From JALZUE01 sp051251725 (GTDB lineage: Bacteria > Pseudomonadota > Gammaproteobacteria > Enterobacterales > Alteromonadaceae), in contig JBPOFN010000005.1 in assembly GCA_051251725.1 (NCBI GenBank), forward strand, positions 1 through 64,000: a DNA stretch of 64,000 bases. Direction: 5' to 3'. Positions 9,345-17,547 of the stretch are shown here, in pieces. Under the pieces are notes generated by a model, which was given only the letters and a program-made list of their open reading frames with translations, was not told where the DNA came from and searched no databases. The first letter of the stretch is position 1, and the number at the start of each line of letters is the position of its first letter. Position numbers and translations under genes: made by a program.

Positions 9345-10496
9345 TTAACTCGTTATTTTTTGGTTTTTCTTAATGAGATAGCGCCATAGTTTTTCCAGCG
9401 GCCCCACGGCAAAGAATTTGAAATAATAATGCGCCATCAATAGCTGAACAACACCAGCCGCTATGGTTAGCAGTAAATAGTCCAAGCGCGTAAACGCTAA
9501 TAATAATTGCGGTTGCCAATAACGAAAAAACAGCACCATAACCAGCGATTGTAAAATATATAGCGAAAAAGCTAAGCGGCCAACATTTGCGAAATACCTT
9601 AGCAGAGCGTTAAATTTCGCTTGGTACTTTACAACCCAATGAATGATTAAAAAAGCCATTAACACCCCAGACAACGACGCGAAAGGAAAGGCTAAAATAT
9701 CACTTTTAAATGGCAGGTAACGTCTAACAATCACATCAACTGCGCTGACTAAAATGGTATAAAAAAGCAATTGCCGAACCTGCTGTGGTGATAAGCCATT
9801 ACTAAAAACTCTGTCTTTATACGCTGCGGCGCCAAGCAGCATTAAGCCGGCAAAATAAAAGGCAAAAAGTGGAAAAAACACCAGCACCATAACAGTGTAA
9901 TAAAGCTGAATGATAATAGGTTCAAATAAGCCACTGGTCCAAAATTCATACGCTTCAATAAACAATGCTGAATCGCGACTAACGGGCTCAGTCATAAACA
10001 GCGACAAGAGCCCTTGCGCTAACATTATCGCTAAGCCTGTCGAGGTATAAAACAAACCTTTTTGCCATAACTGGTCCGCTGGCAGGGTCAGCTTTTTGTA
10101 GATCAATAAGCCACATAAAGCGTACATCATTAAAATATCACCAGACCAAATTAAAGAGCAATGAATAACACCAAAAAAGAGTAACCATTTCAGCCGCGAC
10201 TTGATCAACTTAAGATGTGGTTGCTCTAACGACAGTTGTTTGCTGATTTGTAGGTATAAACCCACACCAAAAAGTAAACAAAATAAGCTGCGAAAACGTC
10301 CTTCAAATAAAAAAGCACTGACAGTTTCTAAGGCAATATCGGTATTAAGTACGGGCGAAAAATTAACGTAGGCAAAATCCATCACACCCATGGAATAAAT
10401 ATTAAGTAATAATATGCCTAATACGGCAATTCCTCTTAATATATCGAGTATTGCATATCGCTGTGACTGAAGGCTGGATATGGTTTGAAATGACAC
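9345..10496 (-). CDS. DUF418 family polytopic membrane protein
   Basis: 383 residues with roughly nine or ten hydrophobic segments. It begins with the family's RYAILDILRGIAVLGILLLN signature and has FLFEGRFRSLFCLLFGVG and the C-terminal DUF418 region (GRLAFSLYILQS, then PLEKLWR). Relatives resemble the YeiB/acyltransferase-like membrane family; the substrate is unknown. The start is GTG at 10494-10496 and overlaps the TAG stop of the upstream FAD monooxygenase by one base, so the two are almost certainly co-translated. Confidence 0.85.
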   Translation of the reverse strand: MSFQTISSLQSQRYAILDILRGIAVLGILLLNIYSMGVMDFAYVNFSPVLNTDIALETVSAFLFEGRFRSLFCLLFGVGLYLQISKQLSLEQPHLKLIKSRLKWLLFFGVIHCSLIWSGDILMMYALCGLLIYKKLTLPADQLWQKGLFYTSTGLAIMLAQGLLSLFMTEPVSRDSALFIEAYEFWTSGLFEPIIIQLYYTVMVLVFFPLFAFYFAGLMLLGAAAYKDRVFSNGLSPQQVRQLLFYTILVSAVDVIVRRYLPFKSDILAFPFASLSGVLMAFLIIHWVVKYQAKFNALLRYFANVGRLAFSLYILQSLVMVLFFRYWQPQLLLAFTRLDYLLLTIAAGVVQLLMAHYYFKFFAVGPLEKLWRYLIKKNQKITS

Positions 10497-11701
10497 TAAG
10501 TATTCCTAGCAATTTTTTTACAAACCAACTTTTCAGTCAATAACTTACGCCAACCGACGACATTAGCAGGCCCTTGACAGCGAATTTTAAAATTTCGAAT
10601 AAGTCGTCCTAGGGTAAAGCGCCCTAAACCCGCCAATTTAATAATTTTATTCGATTCATTTACAACATAATTGATACGCGCCAACCTTTCACCTGAAAAA
10701 ACGCTTAAGGCATTGTCAATATCAGTAACAGCTAATACTCGCGCAAGACAATTAGCATCTTCAAAAGCCAATGCCGCTCCCTGCTGTAAGCTGGGTGGAC
10801 AGCCATGTAAAGCATCGCCAATAAATATAATACGCTGAGTTATTGGCACCACTTGCGAAACGGAAGTTAATTCGCCAGAAATTATCCTTGCTGACTTATC
10901 AAGCTGAGCAACTAAATTTTGCACCGGCTGACAATACGAAGCAAAGACTTTAGTTAAAGCAGCTCTATTATTCATTTGATAAAACCGACGATTGGTATCG
11001 ATCACTTGGCCATAACAATAAACTTGCTGTTGGTTGATGGGGTAAAGCATAAATGCTGACTCATTGCCGATATAATAAACCGGCTGCAAGTTTTTGCTTG
11101 TACTGTTTACCGCGTTAATATCTGCTGTTTGACCTTCAACGGTTGCAATATCGGCAATAAAGCGCCAATTACTCACACCTAATTTATTAACTTTGGTGGC
11201 CGGTAATGCCATTGTACGAGTAGCTGAATGAATACCATCGGCGGCGATCACCAAATCAAAATGCGCTTGTTCTTGATCATTAAAAACCACATTAACACCA
11301 CTTACTTGGTTATCCAGTGATGTGATGGTCTTATTAAATTCTACCTCGGCTAATAACGACGCACCAAGTACCGACATTAAATCACTTCGTTTTAACGCAA
11401 CAAACTCGGCTTGGTTACAGGGGACATCAAATAACGAGGCAGTTGATAAGGTTTGCCCAGAAGCAAGCGCATATTCAATACTTGTCACTTGATGGGCAAC
11501 GGCTTTAACTTGCTCAGCTAAGCCTAATTTTGCTAACGCCAACATGGCATTCGCGGGTAAACAAATGGCGGCACCTTCAGGTGTTATTTCACTATTTTTT
11601 TCAATAATCCGTGCATACAGACCTTGCTGCTTTAAGGCTCGATAAACAGATAAACCGGCAATACCAGCACCAACAATTAAAATTCTTACCGTATTATTCA
11701 C
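10496..11701 (-). CDS. FAD-dependent monooxygenase (aromatic hydroxylase type)
   Basis: 401 residues. It has an N-terminal Rossmann dinucleotide-binding motif (GAGIAGLSVYRAL), the DG motif in VIAADGIHSATR near residue 155 and the second FAD-contact GDALHGCPPSLQQGA near residue 290, where GDAxH-PxxGQG is usual. These define PHBH-type flavin monooxygenases that hydroxylate aromatic or related compounds with NAD(P)H and oxygen. In this copy the last motif reads PSLQQGA rather than PxxGQGA. It is first in a two-gene operon with the DUF418 protein. The substrate cannot be predicted. Confidence 0.85.
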   Translation of the reverse strand: MNNTVRILIVGAGIAGLSVYRALKQQGLYARIIEKNSEITPEGAAICLPANAMLALAKLGLAEQVKAVAHQVTSIEYALASGQTLSTASLFDVPCNQAEFVALKRSDLMSVLGASLLAEVEFNKTITSLDNQVSGVNVVFNDQEQAHFDLVIAADGIHSATRTMALPATKVNKLGVSNWRFIADIATVEGQTADINAVNSTSKNLQPVYYIGNESAFMLYPINQQQVYCYGQVIDTNRRFYQMNNRAALTKVFASYCQPVQNLVAQLDKSARIISGELTSVSQVVPITQRIIFIGDALHGCPPSLQQGAALAFEDANCLARVLAVTDIDNALSVFSGERLARINYVVNESNKIIKLAGLGRFTLGRLIRNFKIRCQGPANVVGWRKLLTEKLVCKKIARNT

Positions 11702-11847
11702 TTAATATTCTGTTTTATTTAGCTAATTTAATCACATGATAACAATGATTCAATCAGCAAATAAACACAAAAAGCTTAACCTCTACAAGTAATAATATAT
11801 TAACCTGTGAAAATGGGATGACTTCCATGTCTAGAAAATTGTGTTAT

Positions 11848-11862
11848 GTAACGCTAGGTAAA
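11848..11862 (+). promoter_or_regulatory. CpxR-type box candidate upstream of the two-component genes
   Basis: GTAAC-GCTAG-GTAAA matches the known CpxR box pattern GTAAA-N5-GTAAA with one mismatch. It lies in the 396-base divergent gap (11702-12097) before a Bae/Cpx-like sensor gene. It could serve autoregulation, or the divergent monooxygenase. Nothing else coding was seen in this gap. Confidence 0.4.
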
Positions 11863-11916
11863 AAATGCGTGCACTAAACATAACGAGATAACACAAAGTT
11901 TACTGAGTGATTTAGC

Positions 11917-11934
11917 AAGAATTGCGTAAGAATT
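11917..11934 (+). promoter_or_regulatory. Direct repeat AAGAATT, 11-bp period (possible response-regulator site)
   Basis: AAGAATT occurs at 11917-11923 and 11928-11934, one helical turn apart, about 165 bases before the sensor-kinase start. OmpR-family regulators bind tandem half-sites with this spacing; assigning it to the adjacent regulator is inference. Confidence 0.35.
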
Positions 11935-12097
11935 AAGGAAACAATGTGCAACACCAACAAGCAATAAGACTTTTGCCGCGAAAAGAGTATAAGATATTGC
12001 TTATGCCAGCTTTCAACTAGCTTACACATAATGAATTTAAACATCAGGGTTTAACAAAAATGCACTTGAACACACCGACCTTGGCGCTACTAATTAA

Positions 12098-13645
12098 ATG
12101 AAAATATTTACTAAGTTATTAATTAGCCTAGTGGTAATGACCAGCCTACTATTTGCCAGCTTGTTTGTTTTGTTACAGTGGAGCTTTGACAAAGGTATGC
12201 TTGATTATATCAATCAGCGGGAATTAAAAGGCCTTGAATCTCTCGCCAATAATTTAATAACGGTACATGCAGAGCTTGGCGACTTCTCACAATTAAAGGC
12301 ACACCCGCGTATTTGGCACGAAACCGTCAAAGCCTCAATGGCCGGAAAAAGCTTTACTCAAGTCGAAGTTAAAGCGCTTATTAACGAAAAACGATCTACT
12401 CGAAAAAGACCTGAACACAGACCACCTCCGCATCGAGACGAAACAGCGCTAACGCAAAAACCAGCACTTCAACATCGAGGTTTTCATGAGGGTGGCGGCC
12501 CACCACCCGGTCATCGCCCAGCGCCAAAACACCTAGTTGAGCAAGATCATTTACCGAATCAAGACGGTTTTAATCCAAACCGTTTGCCGTCACTGTTAAG
12601 CGCAGAAAAACAAGTTATCTTGGGCAGTTATCAAGCTGACTTTAGTACCTTGGCAATTACAAAAAACAATAAAACCCTCGCATATTTAGCGCTGCCGCCA
12701 GCCAAAAAACTCACTAGTTCGTTTGATTTAGCCTTTTCTAAATCACAGCAAAGCACTTGGTTAATCATATTTATTGCGGGTTTTAGTGTGACGTTATTGG
12801 TTACTATTTTGCTTTCTCGATATTTGATCAAAGGTATTCAAACATTAGCGAATGCCACTCATCAATTAAATAGTGGTAAATATGACATTCAGTTACAACC
12901 TAAAGGCAAAGATGAGCTAGCTAACTTAGCCCGAAACTTTAACGATTTAGCCCAAACCTTAAGTCAAAATGAAAGTTCAAGAAAAGCATGGTTGGCTAAT
13001 ATTTCACATGAATTAAGAACGCCATTAGCGATTGTAAAAGGTGAATTAGAAGCTTTACAAGATGGTATTCGTCCGGTTACTCCTGATAGTTTGCAGTCGC
13101 TGGCCGATGAAGTGATACATTTACAAAAACTGATTGATGATTTAAATCAGCTTTCTAATGCTGAAATTGGTGCGCTTAATTATCAAAAAGCGAAAATAAA
13201 CATTTCAGCGTTAGTTGCACAAAATATTCAACGCCGCGCCGCTGATATTGACCAACATGGCATTACGCTTGTTCCTCAAATAACTAATAACAAACTCGAC
13301 ATTTGGGGCGATAGTACTCGTATCAATCAGTTGTTTGATAATTTAATCACCAATTCACTCAAGTATACTGACAGCCCTGGTCAGCTGCATATCACGATAA
13401 CAAAAAGCAATCAGCAAGCTCAAATCACTATTGAAGACAGCTCGCCCAGCGTACCTAAAGCCTCTATTGCTAAGCTATTCGATCATTTATATCGCGTTGA
13501 AAATTCGCGCAATCGTAAAACCGGCGGCTCAGGTTTAGGTTTAGCTATTTGCCAAAAAATCGTGCAAGCTCACCAAGGTGAAATTACTGCTTACCCTAGC
13601 CCACAAGGTGGATTAGGGATAAAAGTTACCCTAGCATTAATTTAA
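12098..13645 (+). CDS. Sensor histidine kinase, BaeS/CpxA-like, with His/Pro-rich periplasmic loop
   Basis: 515 residues. Transmembrane segments lie at about 8-28 and 224-246, bracketing a periplasmic domain. A HAMP region follows, then the phosphoacceptor motif NISHELRTPLA near residue 308 and an ATPase domain (NSLKYTD, GSGLGLAICQKIV). The periplasmic domain contains an unusual stretch at about 105-165 rich in His, Pro and Arg (for example RPEHRPPPHRDE and GGGPPPGHRPAPKH), which looks suited to metal binding or to sensing charged envelope components. It precedes its response regulator by 118 bases. Envelope-stress sensing is inferred from family resemblance. Confidence 0.88.
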   Translation: MKIFTKLLISLVVMTSLLFASLFVLLQWSFDKGMLDYINQRELKGLESLANNLITVHAELGDFSQLKAHPRIWHETVKASMAGKSFTQVEVKALINEKRSTRKRPEHRPPPHRDETALTQKPALQHRGFHEGGGPPPGHRPAPKHLVEQDHLPNQDGFNPNRLPSLLSAEKQVILGSYQADFSTLAITKNNKTLAYLALPPAKKLTSSFDLAFSKSQQSTWLIIFIAGFSVTLLVTILLSRYLIKGIQTLANATHQLNSGKYDIQLQPKGKDELANLARNFNDLAQTLSQNESSRKAWLANISHELRTPLAIVKGELEALQDGIRPVTPDSLQSLADEVIHLQKLIDDLNQLSNAEIGALNYQKAKINISALVAQNIQRRAADIDQHGITLVPQITNNKLDIWGDSTRINQLFDNLITNSLKYTDSPGQLHITITKSNQQAQITIEDSSPSVPKASIAKLFDHLYRVENSRNRKTGGSGLGLAICQKIVQAHQGEITAYPSPQGGLGIKVTLALI

Positions 13646-13763
13646 TTACTTGAGTTGACCTTAAAACAACTTACTTAAACTAAACTAAGAGCTTGAATTA
13701 ACTTAGTAAATCAAACAATTAAATCAGTATCTAAGCCTGATTTCAACAGTAAAAGGAAGCTCA

Positions 13764-14438
13764 ATGACCAGCACAGTATTAGTGGTTGAAGATGAAATTA
13801 AACTTGCCAATTTACTAAATGATTATTTAGTGCAGGCCGATTATAAGCCCTGGCTAATACACGAAGGTAATACGGTAGTTGAGGCCGTAAAAGCGAATAC
13901 GCCTGATTTAATTTTGCTTGATTTAATGTTGCCCGGCAAAGATGGTTTAACCATTTGCCGCGAAATTCGCGCCTTTTCCAACGTCCCTATTATTATGGTA
14001 ACCGCAAAAGTAGAAGAAATTGATCGGCTGTTAGGCTTAGAATTAGGTGCCGATGATTATATTTGTAAACCTTTTTCTCCGCGTGAAGTTATCGCTCGTA
14101 TTAAATCGGTATTAAGACGGGTGCAACCAGATAATAGCCCAAACCAGCCAGTAGCCAAATATCAATTAAATGAAGATACCTATCAATTAACGATCGCTGG
14201 CAACGACATTGTTTTAACCGCGATTGAATTTAATATTCTAAAAGTATTAACAAAAGAGCCGGGCCGAATATTTTCGCGCAGTCAGTTAATCGATCATATC
14301 TATCAAGATCACCGCGTTGTTAGCGAACGAACCGTTGATAGCCATATCAAAAAACTGCGCAAAAAATTACATGATGCCTTACCTGAAGATGAGCTAATTC
14401 AATCGGTATACAGTGTCGGCTATAAGTTTATTTTTTAA
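13764..14438 (+). CDS. OmpR-family response regulator, BaeR-like
   Basis: 224 residues. The receiver domain (1-120) has the acidic pair EDE, phospho-acceptor aspartate in LILLDLMLPGKDG, and the conserved Thr (MVTAK) and Lys (CKPFSPRE). A winged-helix DNA-binding domain (about 130-224) has TAIEFNILKVLTKEPGR and VDSHIKKLRKKL. The wording of both domains is closest to BaeR. It should be phosphorylated by the kinase encoded just upstream. An AGGAAG ribosome-binding site precedes the start. Confidence 0.9.
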   Translation: MTSTVLVVEDEIKLANLLNDYLVQADYKPWLIHEGNTVVEAVKANTPDLILLDLMLPGKDGLTICREIRAFSNVPIIMVTAKVEEIDRLLGLELGADDYICKPFSPREVIARIKSVLRRVQPDNSPNQPVAKYQLNEDTYQLTIAGNDIVLTAIEFNILKVLTKEPGRIFSRSQLIDHIYQDHRVVSERTVDSHIKKLRKKLHDALPEDELIQSVYSVGYKFIF

Positions 14439-14519
14439 TAATAACTAAACTAATATCTAAGCGATTAAACGGGATGGGACTTATCGGAGATGCGGGATAG
14501 TTAAGCCGCGTAAAAGCGA

Positions 14520-15278
14520 CTAACGATTGAAAATAGCACTTACTTCAAATTCGCTAAGTTCACGACTTGCCCCGACAGCTAAATCATTTCCTAAGGATAA
14601 ATTGCCTATCGATTCACGATGCAAAGCCACGACCGGATTGTCAAATTGGCCAAACATACGTTTGATTTGATGATAGCGCCCTTCCACCAAAGTCACTTCG
14701 GCAACATAGTCAGACAAGATTGTTAACTTTGCCGGCTTAGTAATAACATCCTCTTTTTTAAAGTACATACCCGCAGCAAAAGCATCAATATAAGCTGGCG
14801 TTAGTTTATTGGCTAGCGTCACAATATAGCGCTTCTCGACTTTATTATTTGGCAAAGACAAACGTTCAGACCAGCGACTATCATTGGTTAATAACATTAA
14901 GCCTGAAGTATTTAAGTCGAGTCGGCCGGCATAATGAAGTTGCTGCCGATCGTCTCGATTTATCAATTCAATGACAGTTTGATACACTTCAATCTGGCTT
15001 GGGTCTTCTTTTTTTAAACGCTCATTTACATTGCCGCTTTTGGTTGAACTAACCACGCCGACAGGCTTATGTAACATTAAATAAACCGGCTGATGCGCTT
15101 GCAGGATTTCATTATCAAGTGCGATTTTTGAAAACTTATTCACCACTAAATCAACATCTCTGACATAAAGATCGTCAACTAAGATTCTTTTTTTCGCCAG
15201 CATTAACTTCACCGCTTTGCGGTTTACTTGGCAATGTTTACTGATAAATTTGTCGAGGCGTTGATGGCTAATGGTCAT
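14520..15278 (-). CDS. RsuA-family 16S rRNA pseudouridine synthase
   Basis: 252 residues. An N-terminal S4 RNA-binding domain (RLDKFISKHCQVNRKAVKLML) is followed by the RsuA/RluB/RluE catalytic domain, with YLMLHKPVGVVSS and the catalytic-aspartate motif AGRLDLNTSGLMLLTND, and later VEGRYHQIKRMFG. The S4 domain points to RsuA (16S position 516) over RluE, but RluB-type cannot be fully excluded. The stop faces the upstream plus-strand response regulator across about 80 bases. Confidence 0.85.
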   Translation of the reverse strand: MTISHQRLDKFISKHCQVNRKAVKLMLAKKRILVDDLYVRDVDLVVNKFSKIALDNEILQAHQPVYLMLHKPVGVVSSTKSGNVNERLKKEDPSQIEVYQTVIELINRDDRQQLHYAGRLDLNTSGLMLLTNDSRWSERLSLPNNKVEKRYIVTLANKLTPAYIDAFAAGMYFKKEDVITKPAKLTILSDYVAEVTLVEGRYHQIKRMFGQFDNPVVALHRESIGNLSLGNDLAVGASRELSEFEVSAIFNR

Positions 15279-15417
15279 AAATAATAGTGAAAAGTAACAG
15301 CGACCTCTAGTTTAACGCCTTTAAATAAAATGTTGAGTGTTTTAATAAAAAATGGAACGATTTATCCTTTTTAGCTTCTATAATTAGCAAGCAATTCATA
15401 AAAAGGAGTTTAGCCAG

Positions 15418-15642
15418 ATGTTAACAAGTAAAAGTGGTTTGATAGCCACAGCCATTATTTTATTAACCGGCTGTTCATCCCAAGCACTTTATGAGGCAGC
15501 GCAATACAATAGAGCGAATAATTGTCAACTAAAGCCAATTGAAATTCAAGAAGCTTGTGAGCAAGAGCTCAACCAGCAAACCTACGATGAATATCAAAAA
15601 AGTAAAAAGGCCTTAGCTAAACAAGCTAGCAATAAGCAATAA
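15418..15642 (+). CDS. Small lipoprotein, unknown function
   Basis: 74 residues. A short signal with lipobox LTGC (mature Cys near residue 19) is followed by a hydrophilic, glutamine-rich helical tail ending KKALAKQASNKQ. A good AAGGAG ribosome-binding site stands 9 bases before the ATG. Two further cysteines (NNCQL and QEACEQ) sit in the mature part and may form a disulfide. I do not recognise a named domain. Confidence 0.7.
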   Translation: MLTSKSGLIATAIILLTGCSSQALYEAAQYNRANNCQLKPIEIQEACEQELNQQTYDEYQKSKKALAKQASNKQ

Positions 15643-15752
15643 GCAATTTATTACATTCATTAACTAATTGAAACAGAATAACTATTAACAGTTATCTACA
15701 ATTAGGTTCTAATATCAATGCCTGATCATTTTAAAATAAAGAAGCGGTAAAT

Positions 15753-16466
15753 ATGAAAATAATCACATTAGTTTTTGGTTTTTTAACTTGTTTTAACCTA
15801 TTCGCTGAATCAATTAAAACACCTTACATTCACGTAGTTGGCACAGCTGCCGTTGATGTTGCTCCCGATGTTATTCATTGGTCTTTAAGCGTTAACAACC
15901 ATGGCTATCAATTGCCTGAAGTTGCTAAGCAGCATCAGGCAATAGTTGCCACAGCGATCAGTAAATTAAAATTGCAAAATATCAAAGCTGATAGCCTACA
16001 AACCACAGGGATGAAATTTGGCGAAAAAACTAAATACGTACAAAACAACCGGATAAATGACGGCTACTTCGCCACCACAAATGTCCAATTTACCTTAGTT
16101 GATTTCGAAAAATATCAGCAGGTTTGGCAAACAATGTCAGAAATTAAAGGGCTTTCAATTAACGCGGTTAATTTTGATTATTCAAAACGCAAAGTGCTGC
16201 AAAGTGAAATGCGCTTAAAAGCCTTGATAAACGCTAGGGATAAAGCTGAACAAATGGCTGAAACATTAAACGTAACGATCGCCGAGCCGATTGCTATCTA
16301 TGAAAGTAATTCAGGCTTTAATCCAGAACATAAAATGCGGGTACAGGCGATGGCACAAGACACCTCTCAAAACGGCAGTGCTATTGAGGCGGGGAAAATT
16401 AGTATCTCATCACAAGTCGAAGTGGAATTTAAGCTGGTCACAGATATTAATATTAAAAAGAAATAG
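15753..16466 (+). CDS. SIMPL domain (DUF541) periplasmic protein
   Basis: 237 residues with a signal peptide (about 1-18, NLFA-ES). The mature protein has SIMPL/DUF541 features: VVGTAAVDVAPDVIHWSLSVNN at the start, LQNIKADSLQTTGMKFGEK, the middle INAVNFDYSKRKVLQSEMRLKALINARDKAEQMAETLNV, and ISSQVEVEFKLV at the end. Relatives such as E. coli YggE are linked to oxidative-stress tolerance. It ends 60 bases before a strong bidirectional terminator. Confidence 0.88.
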   Translation: MKIITLVFGFLTCFNLFAESIKTPYIHVVGTAAVDVAPDVIHWSLSVNNHGYQLPEVAKQHQAIVATAISKLKLQNIKADSLQTTGMKFGEKTKYVQNNRINDGYFATTNVQFTLVDFEKYQQVWQTMSEIKGLSINAVNFDYSKRKVLQSEMRLKALINARDKAEQMAETLNVTIAEPIAIYESNSGFNPEHKMRVQAMAQDTSQNGSAIEAGKISISSQVEVEFKLVTDINIKKK

Positions 16467-16526
16467 CCTCGGTGTCGCGATTTTCGCTCAAGGTAAACAC
16501 TGAGTTTACTGTTTACCTTAAACCAT

Positions 16527-16570
16527 AATAAAAATGCTCAATAGTTTAAAAGCTATTGAGCATTTTTATT
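16527..16570. terminator. Bidirectional rho-independent terminator
   Basis: A perfect 18-bp inverted repeat (16527-16544 and 16553-16570; core AATGCTCAATAG) with an 8-base loop, flanked by A and T runs on both strands. It lies between the convergent SIMPL and thioesterase genes and should stop both. Confidence 0.93.
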
Positions 16571-16592
16571 ACGTTATTAATACCAAGTAGAG

Positions 16593-17066
16593 TTAGACAA
16601 ATATTTGCATTTCTTCGCCAATGGTTTTACGCATTTCCATTAACTTAATTGCTGTCTCAAGTTGTTTTTTATCTTCTTCTGACTCTGGCACCCATTGCGG
16701 GATGCTAACTTTTTGTCCTGTTTCATCAACCGCGACCATGATCACAATACAATGTGTGGTAGTTCTACGATTTAATGATTTAGGATCACAAGCCGTTACT
16801 TCCAGCGCAATATGCATAGAAGAGTTACCGGTAAAAATCACCTTAGCAGCAACTTCAACTAAGCTACCAACATGAATAGGGGCAACAAAACGAATACCAC
16901 CAGCATAAGCTGTTACACAGTATTTACCGCTCCAACCAGCAGCACAAGCATATGCCGCTAAATCGATCCATTTCATTACTGCGCCGCCGTGTACTTTGCC
17001 ACCAAAATTAACATCTTGTGGCTCAGCTAAAAAACGAAGGGTAATATCTCTTTGTGGTTTACTCAT
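16593..17066 (-). CDS. Acyl-CoA thioesterase, hot-dog fold
   Basis: 157 residues. It has the hot-dog thioesterase signature DVNFGGKVHGGAVMKWIDLAAYACA (N and H/GG region near residues 19-33) and ends with the VSIPQWVPESEEDKK segment of this acyl-CoA hydrolase subfamily. It cleaves acyl-CoA to free acid and CoA in the cytoplasm; chain-length preference is not readable. The small DUF2986 gene ends 9 bases upstream of its start region, so the pair are probably co-transcribed. Confidence 0.88.
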   Translation of the reverse strand: MSKPQRDITLRFLAEPQDVNFGGKVHGGAVMKWIDLAAYACAAGWSGKYCVTAYAGGIRFVAPIHVGSLVEVAAKVIFTGNSSMHIALEVTACDPKSLNRRTTTHCIVIMVAVDETGQKVSIPQWVPESEEDKKQLETAIKLMEMRKTIGEEMQIFV

Positions 17067-17075
17067 CAGAATTCC

Positions 17076-17237
17076 TTAATCAGTAATATCAGGTACGTCG
17101 TTAACAGCTTCTTGCTCAGCTAATTTTGCACGTTCAGCTTTCGAAATATATTTGGGCTTATTACTGTTTTGTAATTTAGCGTTAGCCTTTTTTACTCGAC
17201 TTTTTAAGATTGAATTAATTTTCTTTTTACGATTCAT
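17076..17237 (-). CDS. DUF2986 small basic protein
   Basis: 53 residues, read directly from the minus strand: it begins MNRKKKINSILKSRVKKANA, continues with NKPKYISKAERAKLAEQ and ends DITD. This is the pattern of DUF2986, a short lysine-rich protein family of marine gammaproteobacteria. No signal peptide or membrane segment is present; the charge suggests nucleic acid or ribosome contact, which is a guess. It precedes the thioesterase gene by 9 bases. Confidence 0.8.
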   Translation of the reverse strand: MNRKKKINSILKSRVKKANAKLQNSNKPKYISKAERAKLAEQEAVNDVPDITD

Positions 17238-17547
17238 AACAACCACTCTTTAATCTATAAATTATGCGCGGTTGTTTGATTATAGAAAACAAACCTAGCC
17301 AGCCAATTAGCGCCATTGTACCGTTTAATCAGGAGCTTGAGAATCAAGTTGTCGACAATAGCAGGGAATTATTAACCAAAAGGTAACAAAAATGCATTAA
17401 TGATGTGGTTTTTTATGATACCCGGATAAATTATTGCCGCTGACACAGGTTAGATTGAGGAAATATTAATCCCCTCTATTTTACCTGTGAGATAACTAAT
17501 TGAGCCGCAATTAGTTACTTATTAACGGCCAAATTAATAACCGCTAG
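17238..17547. other. Intergenic region with a hairpin at 17493-17517
   Basis: No gene seen in these 310 bases. TAACTAATTG (17493-17502) and CAATTAGTTA (17508-17517) form a perfect 10-bp hairpin just beyond the end of the GH16-type gene. It lacks a T run, so it is a weak terminator or RNA-stabilising element. Confidence 0.5.
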
